From assembly GCA_027405735.1 (NCBI GenBank), contig JAPEHQ010000020.1, positions 372,001 through 436,000 of the forward strand: 64,000 bases of DNA, in the 5' to 3' direction. The number at the start of each line of letters is the position of its first letter. Position 1 is the stretch's first letter. This DNA is from Mucor racemosus (lineage: Eukaryota > Mucoromycota > Mucoromycetes > Mucorales > Mucoraceae). The notes beneath the pieces were generated by a model. The model saw nothing but the letters and a program-made list of their open reading frames with translations. It did no database searches and was not told the DNA's origin. Below are positions 20,841 to 31,161 of the stretch, in pieces. Position numbers and translations under genes: made by a program.

Positions 20841-21775
20841 AGAAAAATGTAGGTTATGCACAGCTTGTAATGAGTCAAATATATTTCAGTTTCATTTATG
20901 CAAAACCTTGCTTCATTCCCTATATAAATACTACAAGGTAACTAACAAGGAAATCATTACATGATCCCCTATAGATTCATCTGTCTTGTTACGCCCCCTT
21001 TACTTTTATTTATTCACTAATAAATATTAATTTACAAATAAGAGCACCAACCTTTATCAATCCAGTGATCACCAATTTATAATAACAAGAATAATATCAT
21101 ATTATCCATCTATGTTATTAGTCCAAAATTACAGATGATAATTATACAGCCATTATTTAACAATAAGAAAAACGGCCTTGTTCTTTAAATGTTTTGATTA
21201 GCCTGTCCCCTTTTTTAATGATCTATCAGAATTACAACATTCAATATATAGAAGATCTCCGACAAATCTAGCAGATCTTATCTATCCAGTAACTGGTTCC
21301 TGTCACCCAGGAACTAATAATGAAACATAACTTATAGCAATATTATCACTGAAACATAACATGTTATATCCATACACATTAATAATAATATCTATTGTCA
21401 CATCTAATGGATCCCTGTCCATCAGATCTTATCAATCAATTCCGATAACTATATAAACCCATATTTAATTCATTCTAATAAACGGTACTTTTTACGTTGA
21501 TTTTAATTTATAAAGTCTCGATAAATCATTTAAAAAGTACGTTTTATAGCATATATATAAGATTTACAGCATTTTTTTGTCTTTTTCTATTTAAAAGAAG
21601 TAAAACAACTGGAAAAATGCTCATAATCAATGAATATTGGTCTGAATCGGCTGAAATTTTAAATATACTATACCACAACTGTAACAGTATTCAGAATTAA
21701 ATTTTTAATATCCATTGACTTACTGGTTAAATTGTAGAGATAAAGTATCCACTTTTTAAAGTGGGTTTGTAACTT
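20841..21775. other. Gene-free sequence
   Basis: AT-rich. A TATATAAG stretch with nearby polyadenylation-like motifs suggests that further degraded LTR-like sequence may be present, but no boundary could be drawn. Confidence 0.4.
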
Positions 21776-21818
21776 TGTTTAGGGTACTGACTACTAAATA
21801 TTGAGCTTGATTATGTAA

Positions 21819-22364
21819 TGTTTAGGACATAGACTATACTGGGTACATGTATTACTAGTAGAAGTGCTCAAAGGATTATGTAGACATTATTCTTAGCATA
21901 GAAGGATGAGTATGAGGTGATAATGATGTATGCCAATTTTATTTCATTTAGTTATGTTACATTTAGTCTATGATGAAATGGTGTAGCCTGAGATCCTGAA
22001 GTGAGCCAATCATGAACTCGTTCCTGGAAATGGAATTCAACTATTCCATTTGTATCAACATTCACGGTCTAAAGTAAATCAAGCATGAAGATCCTATATA
22101 CTTAACTTGGTCGTATCCTACTAAACTTGCTATGGCCAACCTATTATATCATCATGTTGTAATCAACTAGTTCTTCAAGAAGATGAAATCATACTTTCAT
22201 ACACTCTGTATTGTAGACTCTATATCCACGCTTCCAAAACATATAAATACCCTGAATCCTGATGTCGTTCGAGATGGATTCGTTATCTTTTACCTACAAT
22301 ATACTCAATAAATATATCTAGTTTTAACTTTATTTTCTAGTTATTCATTGTGTATATTTAAACA
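21819..22364 (+). mobile_element. Solo LTR, family A, with 5-bp TSD, nested
   Basis: 546 bp from TGTTTAGGACATAG to TATTTAAACA, flanked by a perfect 5-bp duplication TGTAA (21814-21818, 22365-22369) that splits the host LTR-B sequence. It is the best-defined member of family A. A TATA-like ACATATAAATACC at about 22240 and AATAAATATA at about 22309 mark promoter and poly(A) regions. Confidence 0.9.
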
Positions 22365-22502
22365 TGTAATACTAATAATGAGTACAGAAGGCATTGTTCA
22401 TCATAAGTTCTTAATATATTATCTGGACATGTTCATTAGAGTCAGGAATTGTAAGGAATGATGCATATAAACTTTATTTCAATTATGGAATAAGGTGGAG
22501 TG

Positions 22503-22778
22503 TGTTGTATAATTATCACCGTCTACTATCTATACACACCACAATTGGTTACACTCTATGAATCTCATTATTAATTTATACTATCACTTCGAGCAGTCCT
22601 TATCTACTAGTCCGTCATTAGTATATAAACCACATCTCATGAATAAAAAAATAAGGATTAGTTTAGTTTTGGTCCCTTAGTTTAACCCACAGTTGTAAAG
22701 CTAACATTTATCAAGACTTTACTTTGTTTTATTATTTTTAATTATTCTAGCATATCAGATATATGTTAGAACAAAACA
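22503..22778 (+). mobile_element. Solo LTR, family C, with 5-bp TSD, nested
   Basis: 276 bp beginning TGTTGTATAATTATC and ending GAACAAAACA, inserted into LTR-B with the duplication GAGTG (22498-22502, 22779-22783). It has a TATATAAACC element and is short. Its 5' end resembles family D at 38404. Confidence 0.88.
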
Positions 22779-22935
22779 GAGTGATTACATTATATATTAT
22801 ATTTAGTGTAAGGTGATGTGGTATTATTTAAGCTGAGCCAATATAAATCTGTACCTGAGATTCACATTGGTTCCTTCTGTTATGAAGAATATTCTATCTA
22901 CTTAACTTTGCTTCGCCTTTGTTGGAACTGGTTCA

Positions 22936-23070
22936 TAGGATTATTGGGCTTCGATCCGAATTTGAATCGAGTTTTAACGGAAATGGGTATTCGATTCGAG
23001 CTGGAAAACGGCCCCTTAAAGCAGCCAAACTCAGTTAACCGTAATACGATGTGTTGTTTGTGAAATCCTA
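22936..23070 (+). mobile_element. Small non-autonomous DNA transposon (MITE), hAT-like 8-bp TSD, copy 1
   Basis: 135 bp with terminal TAGGATT...AAATCCTA and an 8-bp target duplication, ctggttca / ctgattca (22928-22935, 23071-23078), inside LTR-B. Internal sequence (GGGCTTCGATCC, GATTCGAGCTGGAAAACGG, CAGTTAACCGTAATACGATG) is shared, in the opposite orientation, with 36327-36690. 8-bp duplications are typical of hAT elements. No transposase is present. Confidence 0.8.
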
Positions 23071-23315
23071 CTGATTCAGGTCAATCTATTCCCATCAAAA
23101 CCTCCTACAACTGGTCTTCCAACTTATGAAATCAAGATATAACTACCAAATGTTATACCTTATATCCGCGCTCCTAAAACATATAAATACCTGATCTTTA
23201 AACTCATAATTTAACATCTTGATCCTTTTTTCTCTTATAAATATACTTAAATGAATATGTCTAGTTCTAATTGTATTTAGCTGGTTATTTTTAAACTTTA
23301 GTATATGTATAAACA

Positions 23316-24661
23316 TAGTAGACTGTTTCAAGTTAAAATAGCGTTAAATCAGCCAAACCAGTATATATGACAATTGACAATGATTGCTACCAAAATTAAC
23401 AAGTAAATGTCCTGTTAACGCAGAATCAAATCTGTCATGCAATAATGCAACGTGTGTTTTTTTTTTTTGAAAACTTCGGATATTCAATATTATTTAAAAT
23501 AACTGTGAGCATATCAATGCCGAAAATCGAAAACCGTTGTTTTTCCAATTTGTTGTGTTACTAGGTGGCCAATAGTTAATTACTAATAAAAGACTAATAC
23601 ATCATCTATTGAAGAAGTTTTTTGATATTATAATTTTTTTGATATTTATACTTTTTTTGATGGCATTTTGATTATGGTACAATGAAGAAGGCAGTTTAGT
23701 GGTAGCCGCACAGCTGCGAGCCAAAAAAACAGCTTTGTAGTTAGATTGATTGCGATTTACATCACAGCCGTACATTTTATTAAATAAAACTTTTTACTCG
23801 TATGCATTATTTATTGCATGTTCTATCATTTAAAAATAACCACGATAGTCCTGAAGAAATTAATAATTATTCTATATTTGTCATTTTCCGTCTATTCTTC
23901 GTGTAATTTAGGGTAATCGCAAAAGGTGGTCCAATTTGCCGTCAAGTATTAATAGAATTTACTATGAGGTAAAATTCAGCCAATAAATAACCTTTCACTA
24001 AAAAACGCTTCATAAATATGCACTTGTATTCTAGTAACTTGGTTTAGAGTTAAAATAAAAGAACCAACTTTATTTATGTAAATTAGTAAATGATAAGCTA
24101 AATAAAGAAATGCTATTTTACTAAAACATAATTGCAGTGATGTTGGTTAATATAAAATAAGGATTATCATTGAAAAGAGGGGAAGGTAAAAGTAGTAAAG
24201 GGGTCTATGATATTTGTACTTGATCATCGTTTGGTAACACACGATATATGCCTAACCCATAGTCCACAAAACACTGATTAATTTTGAAACAAATAGAACC
24301 AACCATCATAATGCGCTGTAGTATCTCCTGCATATTTAATAACATACACACAACGTGGTCTGTGTAGTATGTACAATGCATGCTCTACAGTAATGATGCA
24401 AATTGACCTTTGAGAATTAGCGCAGTGGTAACCGCAGTAGTAAGTACGGTTTTTAGAAACAAACAAAGCTCAAATTTAATGTAAATTTCTATCTAACGCT
24501 TCCAATGTTTATATATTCTGTGCCTTCTATCCGTTTGCTGTAGACGTGTAACACTCATTTATTACAATACATAAAATACCTGATTTTCATTTCTCTCATA
24601 TCTCTTCTTTTTTTCTTACTTTTTCTTTACCAATGATCCCTGCCATATATGCAATGTTAAC
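23316..24661. other. Gene-free sequence and 5' flank of tetraspan gene
   Basis: No supported gene. A 62-codon minus-strand frame at 24278-24466 contains several Cys and His but has no recognisable family. The last 150 bases include a pyrimidine-rich stretch (tctctcatatctcttcttttttt) typical of a fungal core promoter. Confidence 0.45.
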
Positions 24662-25368
24662 ATGTTTTCATCAAGAACAAAAAGAGTAATTTCAATCAAT
24701 TGGGAATTCCTTGGCGCAAGTTTGACTTTGGTAGGGTTTATCCTAATGGCATTGTGTCTGGTCAGTAATGCACGACCAAATCTTTCATCGCTCTATTTTC
24801 TCAAAATCGATAGCAATACTACCTCACAGAAAAGTATAACCTTTGGATTATTTCATTATTGCATAGAGCAAGTACAATGCCAACAGGAGACATTTACTGT
24901 TCCACTTGGTAAAAAAAAAGCAAAAAATCAAAAATATTGTGTTCTAATTAACTGTTATTTACAGATGCTCAGATTATAAAACTGCTAAATGCCACATCAC
25001 CTAACACCACAGAAGTGCCACCTCATGACTCACACATGTTGGTAGCATTCATATTTTGTCTTTTGTGTTCAGGTATCAGTTTTGTACTATGCTTGTACAA
25101 ACTAACCAGCAAAAGTTATTATGATAAATATTTCACGCGCGGCTTTTTGGCCGCTGGGGCTTCACTATGGTCTTTATTGCTTGTAACACTGACTTCAATC
25201 ACATTTCAACAAGCTGCTGAGCAATTACAAGAACAATTTGAAATTTCGATTGGTCCATGCATACCAATGGTTGGTTGTGCCTTTATGGTTTTCTTTTTGG
25301 CTAGTAGTATGTTACTTCTAGGTTGTGCTACTGTTGTACCGTCAACTAAGGCGGATCTGTATTATTAG
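24662..25368 (+). CDS. Four-transmembrane Sur7/PalI-like plasma membrane protein
   Basis: A 216-residue protein with two exons (24662-24908, 24965-25368). A first membrane helix (about 14-36) is followed by an extracellular loop carrying the pattern FGLFHYCIEQVQCQ, the conserved G-[FL]-[WF]-x-x-C-type signature of Sur7/PalI proteins, then three further helices (LVAFIFCLLCSGISFVLC, GFLAAGASLWSLLLVTLT, GCAFMVFFLASSMLLLGC). Sur7 proteins organise eisosome-linked membrane domains and PalI senses ambient pH. Which branch this is cannot be told from sequence alone. The expected large cytosolic tail of PalI is missing, favouring a Sur7-type or generic member. Confidence 0.75.
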
Positions 25369-25590
25369 GTACATTTCATACATGTTTATACACACAACCA
25401 GTGGCGGCGGCCAGTTCAAGGGGGTGGTGTTTTACTATATAATGTAACACAATATATTACTTGCCAAGAGATAAAGATTACGGCTACAAGATAAAAATAA
25501 ACTATTTGCCACATTTAATAAGATATGTGCGATATTATAGCCACTTTTGTTTTTGATTTTGAATATATATATAATATTTATTGGAGTAAA

Positions 25591-27281
25591 TTAATGGTTG
25601 TTACTATGAATACTGGTATTGGCACTACTGCTTTGACTATTACTACGACAATGTTGTTCTGATAATGGTGCTGCTGTTGTTTGTACTGCGTTGGTATTAT
25701 TGGGATTATGGATCAAAGAACGCAACACTTTGTTCTAGAATAAATATTATTAATATAACAACACAAACCAAAAAAGAAAAAGAAACTTACCTCGACTTCT
25801 AAATCATGTACTCGAGATTTCAATGAACTAGCCTCCTTTTGTGCCATTGCTCTTAATTTATTGATATCACGTTTCAATTCTTCATTTTCTTGTTGTAATC
25901 TATCTAAATTTGATAATTCCTGCTGTTGTTGAAATGGAGGAGGAGACGAAAGAGGAGGTAATGTAGGGCGCTGTTGTTGTGATGATGGTTTATGGTGATA
26001 AGGTGACCATTGTTGATAAGGATGATATCTACTGCTATTATTATTATTGGGAGGAGACGAAGGCGTTGTGGGTAGACTTTTAGCTTGTTGTTGATAAATA
26101 GGCGTTAAATTGTTATTATTTGCAATAGGTAATGTAGATAAAGCACTTGGGGAAGGTAATAATTGTTGCTTTGGCGGTGAATGTGTTGGAGGTATAGGAG
26201 AATCTTTGGGATACAAATGTGAAGCAGGATGAGGAATATGCAGTTGAGGAATAATCGGACGTGCCGTTGTTGTTGTAGCAGCTTGCTGCTGCTGCTGCTG
26301 CTGCTGTTGTTGTTGTTGTTGTTGTTGTTGTGGTGGTGGTGGTGGTGGACTGACAATAACGCCACTGTTATTAGAACGAAAAGTGGCGTTTGTTAGTGGA
26401 ATAGTAGAAGTAGCGGTAGAAGTAGCATTAGTATTATTAGCCGTATTAGAAATAGTTTTCTCTACTATTACTGATTCTTGCTTGCTTTGTCCATGACGAT
26501 GTTGTTGATGTTGATTTTGTTGTTGCTGTTGATGTTGCTGTTGTTGATGTACCGCACTACAAGCTGTGCCACCCTCCGCACGACGATGACGATTCAACGC
26601 ATCCAACCTTGCAAATGAACGGTAACAATCCTTACAAACGTAAGGACGTTCCCCAGTATGTAATTTTTGGTGGCGCTTAAGGTCATGATGTCTCCTAAAA
26701 TGATGATTACACACATCGCACTATATAATAATTTAATAAATAAAATTTTCTTGTATTACTACTTCTAATAATAGTTTCTTTCTTACTTGGAAAGGTCTTT
26801 CAGATGAATGAGTTGTAAGATGTGATTTTAAATTATGAGGTCTACTGAATGTTTGATGACATTCTGGACAAGGGTAAGGTTTGGCATCTGTAGTAATCGC
26901 AGTAGAAGCATTTTGTGTATTACTATTATTATTTCGTGGTGATGTGGATGTCGAAGAACTAGAAGATTGTGATGGTGGTTGTGGTGGTTTAATCACTGAA
27001 AATGTACTATAAACGCCAGATGATGATGACGATAATGATGATGATGATGTTGTTGTTGTTGTATTGCTGCTGGTATCTTTTTTGTTGTGTTGTTGTTGAA
27101 TTTGATGAGGGAAATCCGAAGCAGGTGTAACCGGTGTTGGTAAATATTCTTTCATTGGTGTATCCAATGATGATGATGATTTTTTATTTAATATAGTGGA
27201 TAATGTGGGTGAAGTTGTATTTGGTTTTAATTGCGGCTGTTGCTGCTGTTGTTGTTGTGGTTCACTTGACATGGTCATCAT
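25591..27281 (-). CDS. C2H2 zinc-finger transcription factor, Crz1-like
   Basis: A 522-residue factor with three exons: 27281-26787, 26720-25791 and 25734-25591. Three tandem C2H2 fingers (CPECHQTFSRPHNLKSHLTTH, split by intron 1 before CDVCNHHFRRHHDLKRHQKLH, then CKDCYRSFARLDALNRHRR) match the Crz1/CrzA arrangement, including a final AEGGTAC block. Crz1 acts downstream of calcineurin in Ca2+ and stress signalling; that role is inferred. Flanks are low complexity: a poly-Q run of about 17, poly-P, Ser and Asn tracts. The C terminus is a leucine-rich coiled coil (LDRLQQENEELKRDINKLRA ... VHDLEVENKVLRSL) that could dimerise. A calcineurin-docking PxIxIT motif was not identified with confidence. 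Confidence 0.85.
26284..26347. repeat. Trinucleotide repeat encoding poly-Q/poly-P
   Basis: A (GCT)n(GTT)n(GTG)n tract on the plus strand that encodes about 17 glutamines followed by prolines in the Crz1-like factor. Mixed CAG/CAA codons make it less slippery than a pure CAG repeat, but length variation between strains is likely. Confidence 0.9.
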
Positions 27282-28368
27282 TTATAAAAATATAATTAAT
27301 TGTTGCAATAATAAAATAATTTAAAAAAGTAAATCCAAAGTAAATGGTGTATAAAAATAAAATAAAAAATAGAGACCCTTCAATCAGAAAAAAAAAAAGT
27401 AAAGCAAACGAGAAAATATAAAAAAGTGGGAAAAAGAAAAAGCAAGGTAGAGAGAAAGAGAAAAAAAGAGAGAAAGAGAGAGGGAAAGAGAAAGGAAGGG
27501 GTTGAAGTGGGGCGGGGCGGGGAGGAGACGAAAAATGAAAGAGATAGAAGGGTTTGTAACACGAGCCAGATTTTCTTTTTTTGTAACAATGCCAAGCCAT
27601 GCGCCACAATAACCTTAATTATTCGTTTATATGATCACTTATTCAATAGAAACATATTGTTAACACTTTTTCTTGTTGAATAAATACTGCATAATGGTTC
27701 TTTTAAATATTTAATTATATTAAATACTTTTCATTTTAGAAGGATTTAACCAATTTTATAACATTCGTATTGGTTAATCTAGAGTAATCGCCGTCTTAAT
27801 CATTCAATCATAAATACTTGCTCTATATCATCATATTATGGAAAAGGAAAACAAATATGATATGATGTATATTGTGTACATTCGTTGATCAGATCAGAAA
27901 AAAAGAATTTTCCGCGCAATTTTCCATTATTCTTCTTGAATTGCGTGGCGAAAATTATATCATACGGAAAAAAAAAAGTTCTCGACCAATATAATTTTTG
28001 ATTTATAAGCATTTGATGGCATAAAACTTACTTCGATATTATACAAAAATGCCTTATATCCACTGTTTACCTGTAATTTTCTTTTCTTTTCATTTTGTGG
28101 TTTTAAATGATATAAAAATAGACAATTTTTTCATTTTAGATCTCCTGTTAAATATTGTGGCAAACCTTTCCATATTTTGTGGGTTACGCGCTCATATTTA
28201 TATGGAATCCGAAGGGAGAAAATAACAAATGAGGCGAGGCATTTGCAAGAATATGTGGCTATGAACCTACAGGGAATATACATGTGTATCACACATTTGT
28301 AGAAAATGGTATCATTCAAAGAAAAAAAATAGAAAAAAAGAAATTTCTCGAAAAATGTAATCATCACT
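27282..28368. promoter_or_regulatory. Upstream region of Crz1-like gene with polypurine tract and GC box
   Basis: Immediately upstream of the minus-strand factor gene is a strongly strand-asymmetric purine tract on the plus strand (about 27390-27540), i.e. a C/T-rich leader or promoter for the gene. Inside it the block ggggcggggcgggg (27509-27522) is a double GC box, suitable for C2H2 factors of the Mig1/Msn2/Sp1 type. The rest is AT-rich with no gene seen. Confidence 0.5.
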
Positions 28369-28462
28369 CCTGGTTGCTAGGCACCATGTTTGGTTCCTGG
28401 TTGCTATGCTAAAATGTGTTCCTGGTTGCCATTATAAAAAAAAATGATACCTGGTTGCTATG
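28369..28462. promoter_or_regulatory. Four-fold CCTGGTTGCYA motif cluster (RFX/X-box-like half sites)
   Basis: The motif cctggttgc(t/c)a starts at 28369, 28396, 28421 and 28450, spacings of 27, 25 and 29 bp. The first copy continues as GGTTGCTAGGCACC, close to the palindromic RFX X-box (GTTGCC-ATGGCAAC type). The cluster lies about 1.1 kb upstream of the Crz1-like gene and downstream of the APSES gene. Binding by an RFX/Crt1-type protein is inference; an ordinary decayed tandem repeat is the alternative. Confidence 0.45.
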
Positions 28463-28957
28463 AATAATCTGTTGCCTGTTTTACCACATAAAATCTATGG
28501 TTCTTTTTCGTAATTGTGCATATGTAAAAATAGACAAAGGTTACTACTTTTGGATGCCCGAAACTTTTACACTTTATAGCCATAGTTGTTTGCATAGTGC
28601 GTAATCCTTGCAGATGCTCTCATAAGCAAATAAAAAAAGTGCCCTTTTTTGTGTAATCTGTTTATAACACTCGAGTCATTTTAACTCAATTGCTACACAA
28701 TTTCCATGTTTTATATCTGAAACCGAAAACAAACGCATAAGCAATTAAATTTGTATTACTTAATTTCCACAACATTGGTTATAAAGTGGTTTATTTTATT
28801 ACTACAATGCTATTTTGAGTTTGAGAAAGAGATAGAAAAGAAAAAAAAACTATAGAATTATGCATGCATTTTAATTGTGTTGTTGTTGTTGTGAATATTA
28901 TGTATATTGGCTGTGTATTTGTGTGTATATAATAATGATATAAAGTCCTTCTTCTTC
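28463..28957. other. APSES gene 3' flank, no gene
   Basis: AT-rich spacer. The portion nearest 28957 is the 3' flank of the APSES gene. No coding sequence recognised. Confidence 0.5.
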
Positions 28958-30768
28958 TTAGTCCTCGGCAGAGTGTTCATTTTTAAGTCTTCTTGTTGCA
29001 CGAATGCCAGGTGAGGTAGGAGATAATATAGATGGTCTCCTCTTGATTGTGGTTGGTTCAATTGAAAGCGAAGATTTTCTCTTTTTGCCCACATGAATAT
29101 CTTCCTTGTCTTTTTGATGGAATACAACAGCAGTAGGAGTTTCTGGAGAGAACCAAGATGAAGGTGTAGTAGATCCGGCACTACCAGTTCTTGCAACATG
29201 TGGAGGGGGAGAAATTTCTGTATTATTATTGTTATTATTAGTTGTTGTAGATGTAGTAGTATTAGTAGTGTATGGTGATGATTTGGTATAAGGAGAAGAA
29301 GAAGTAGCATTGGTTAAAGATGGATAAGTTATCTTGTCATTGTTAAATCTACCACTATAATCAAAGTTATAAGAAGTAGGTGTTGTTACAGATGATGTTT
29401 TACTTGCTTCATCTTCATGATGTTGTTGTAAAGATGGATAAAGAAGAGAAGGATGACTTGATACGCTACTAAAGCTACCTCTATTATCGTTATTATTGTT
29501 ACTAAATTGGCGATGGTAATAATCATAAGGATTATTATTGTTATTCTGGCTTTGATTTAAGAGGTACAAATCATTTTCTTCATGTTGTTGTTGAGATGGG
29601 TGGTGATGTTGATGCTGATGGTACGAGTGATGTTGATGATGAATGTGATTTGATCTAGAAACAGGACTATTGTTGGCCAAAGTTAAATCAGGTAGACTTG
29701 CTCTATGTAAGGCTAAATAATATAGGTTTTAATAAATAATGATCAACATGAAAATTTGAGTTTACCAACCTGTTTGTTGTTGTTGAGGGTGATGATGATC
29801 ATCGTAATGAGAAGAAGAATGAAAAGAAGCGTTATTATAAGAAGGTCTATCCCAATTAGGGATACCGACCGGGGAACCACCATGATTATTATATTCATCG
29901 GAACGATTGAATGCTGGTAAAGGGGACGATACCATGTTACACTTGTTGACAGCAGCAGCATTGACATTAACATTAGAAGAAGGCAGCATTTCATGTGAAT
30001 CAAGTTGTGCTCCACCAATAGGGGGACTACATAAATAAATTGAAGGTTCATCAGCAAATAAAGGGAACAAGACATCCAGTATTTTAAATTTAGCAGCTAA
30101 TTCTCTTGCTCTTTCAAAAGGGATCCTATATATAAATTTTAAATAACCAATTCATTATTGTAAATTGAAATTTACTACTTTACCATACACCTTTAAGATG
30201 CATTGCACCTACTTTGACAACAACACGGCCTTTTTCATTTTTAAGGATACCATCGCGTTTGCCTCGTGACATACCAACGACATTAAGCAATTTTGTACCA
30301 TTAATCATATCATTATCTAATAAAATAAAAAGGTTAAATTAAAAAGGTTTATAATAAAACAAACAAACAAAAAATAACAAAGAAATTACCTTGTCTACGT
30401 GCAACACAAATACCTTTTGCATCAACCTGAAAGCAATTTGTACCTTCATCTTCCCAAACATTGGTAGTAATCTTGGGTCTAGGGGATGGAATAACTACGT
30501 TATTGCTGTTGCCATAGTTACCATAATTTGATGGAGACTGAAATTGCTGTGAAGAAGAAGGGTGGTGATGGTGATAATAGTCAAACGTTGAATCAGAATT
30601 ATGATCTTCAACCATTGGGGGAATAATATGAAAAGGCCTATCAAATGAGTGACTCGAGCGATACATGTTTGGTTGATGATGATGCTGTTGTTGATGTTGG
30701 TGATAATCAGTAGCGTTAGTAGCAGGAGGTAGGTAAGTATAGGGTGGGCTTTGATAAAGATTATCCAT
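28958..30768 (-). CDS. APSES-domain transcription factor, StuA/Efg1-like
   Basis: A 540-residue regulator with four exons: 30768-30390, 30316-30184, 30125-29770 and 29712-28958. The APSES (KilA-N type) DNA-binding domain spans roughly residues 100-200: [79 protein letters not shown], then [12 protein letters not shown]. This is the StuA/Efg1/Sok2 subclass, which lacks the ankyrin repeats of Swi4/Mbp1, and controls morphogenesis and sporulation in other fungi. The flanks are His-, Gln-, Asn- and Ser-rich and the C terminus carries a basic KKRKSSLS ... TIKRRPS nuclear-localisation-like stretch. The exon 3 donor is GTTGGT; the alternative GTAAAC six bases on would create a stop. Confidence 0.92.
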
Positions 30769-31119
30769 TATATAGTGGAATAAAAAAGAAAAGTAAAGTA
30801 AAGAGAAAAAAAGAAGAAAAGAAAATGAAAAAATCAAGAGGGGTTATATACATCGTTTCAAATATCTTGTCTCTTTTGTATATATACACATACAAGTTAA
30901 CGTTTAGTATATAATGATGATGGTGGCGATCACGATGATTGGTTAAAATCAAGGGGAAGTCTATAGTAAAAAGAAGAAAGAGACAGATCAAGAAATAAAA
31001 GACAGACAGACAAAGAGAGACAGACTGAGCAGCAAATACACATACTCTATTTTTCTTTTACTAACCTGCTGTTTTATTTATCACAAGGTATACACATCCC
31101 TTTTGGCGCTTTCCCTCTT

Positions 31120-31161
<42 letters not shown>

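Larger units (their letters stand above)
21776..23315 (+). mobile_element. LTR family B copy interrupted by three later insertions
   Basis: The outer sequence matches the 584-bp LTR at 2196-2779 from TGTTTAGGGTACTGACTA to GTATAAACA. It is expanded to 1540 bp by three insertions: an LTR-A at 21819-22364, an LTR-C at 22503-22778 and a MITE at 22936-23070. Each has its own target duplication. The outer flanks (aactt / tagta) do not match, so the original target duplication of this copy is lost. Confidence 0.85.

Noticed and set aside
20800..20845. Helitron 3' end (CTAG followed by T) at the right side of repeat R1
   Set aside because: Two of three copies end in ttttctagt, but the required short hairpin just upstream is not convincing and copy 2 differs (tttctggt), so I did not call a Helitron.
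23685..23735. tRNA-like string gtttagtggtag ... cagctgcgagcc
   Set aside because: Resembles a D-arm plus anticodon-like stem, but no acceptor stem, T-loop GTTCGA box or terminator follows.
24278..24466. 62-codon minus-strand frame with several Cys and His
   Set aside because: No zinc-binding spacing, no splice context, isolated in repeat-rich DNA.
26105..26365. His/Asn/Ser-rich frame opposite in phase to the Crz1-like exon
   Set aside because: Frame shift of the CAG/CAA repeat; the Gln/Pro frame is continuous with the zinc fingers.
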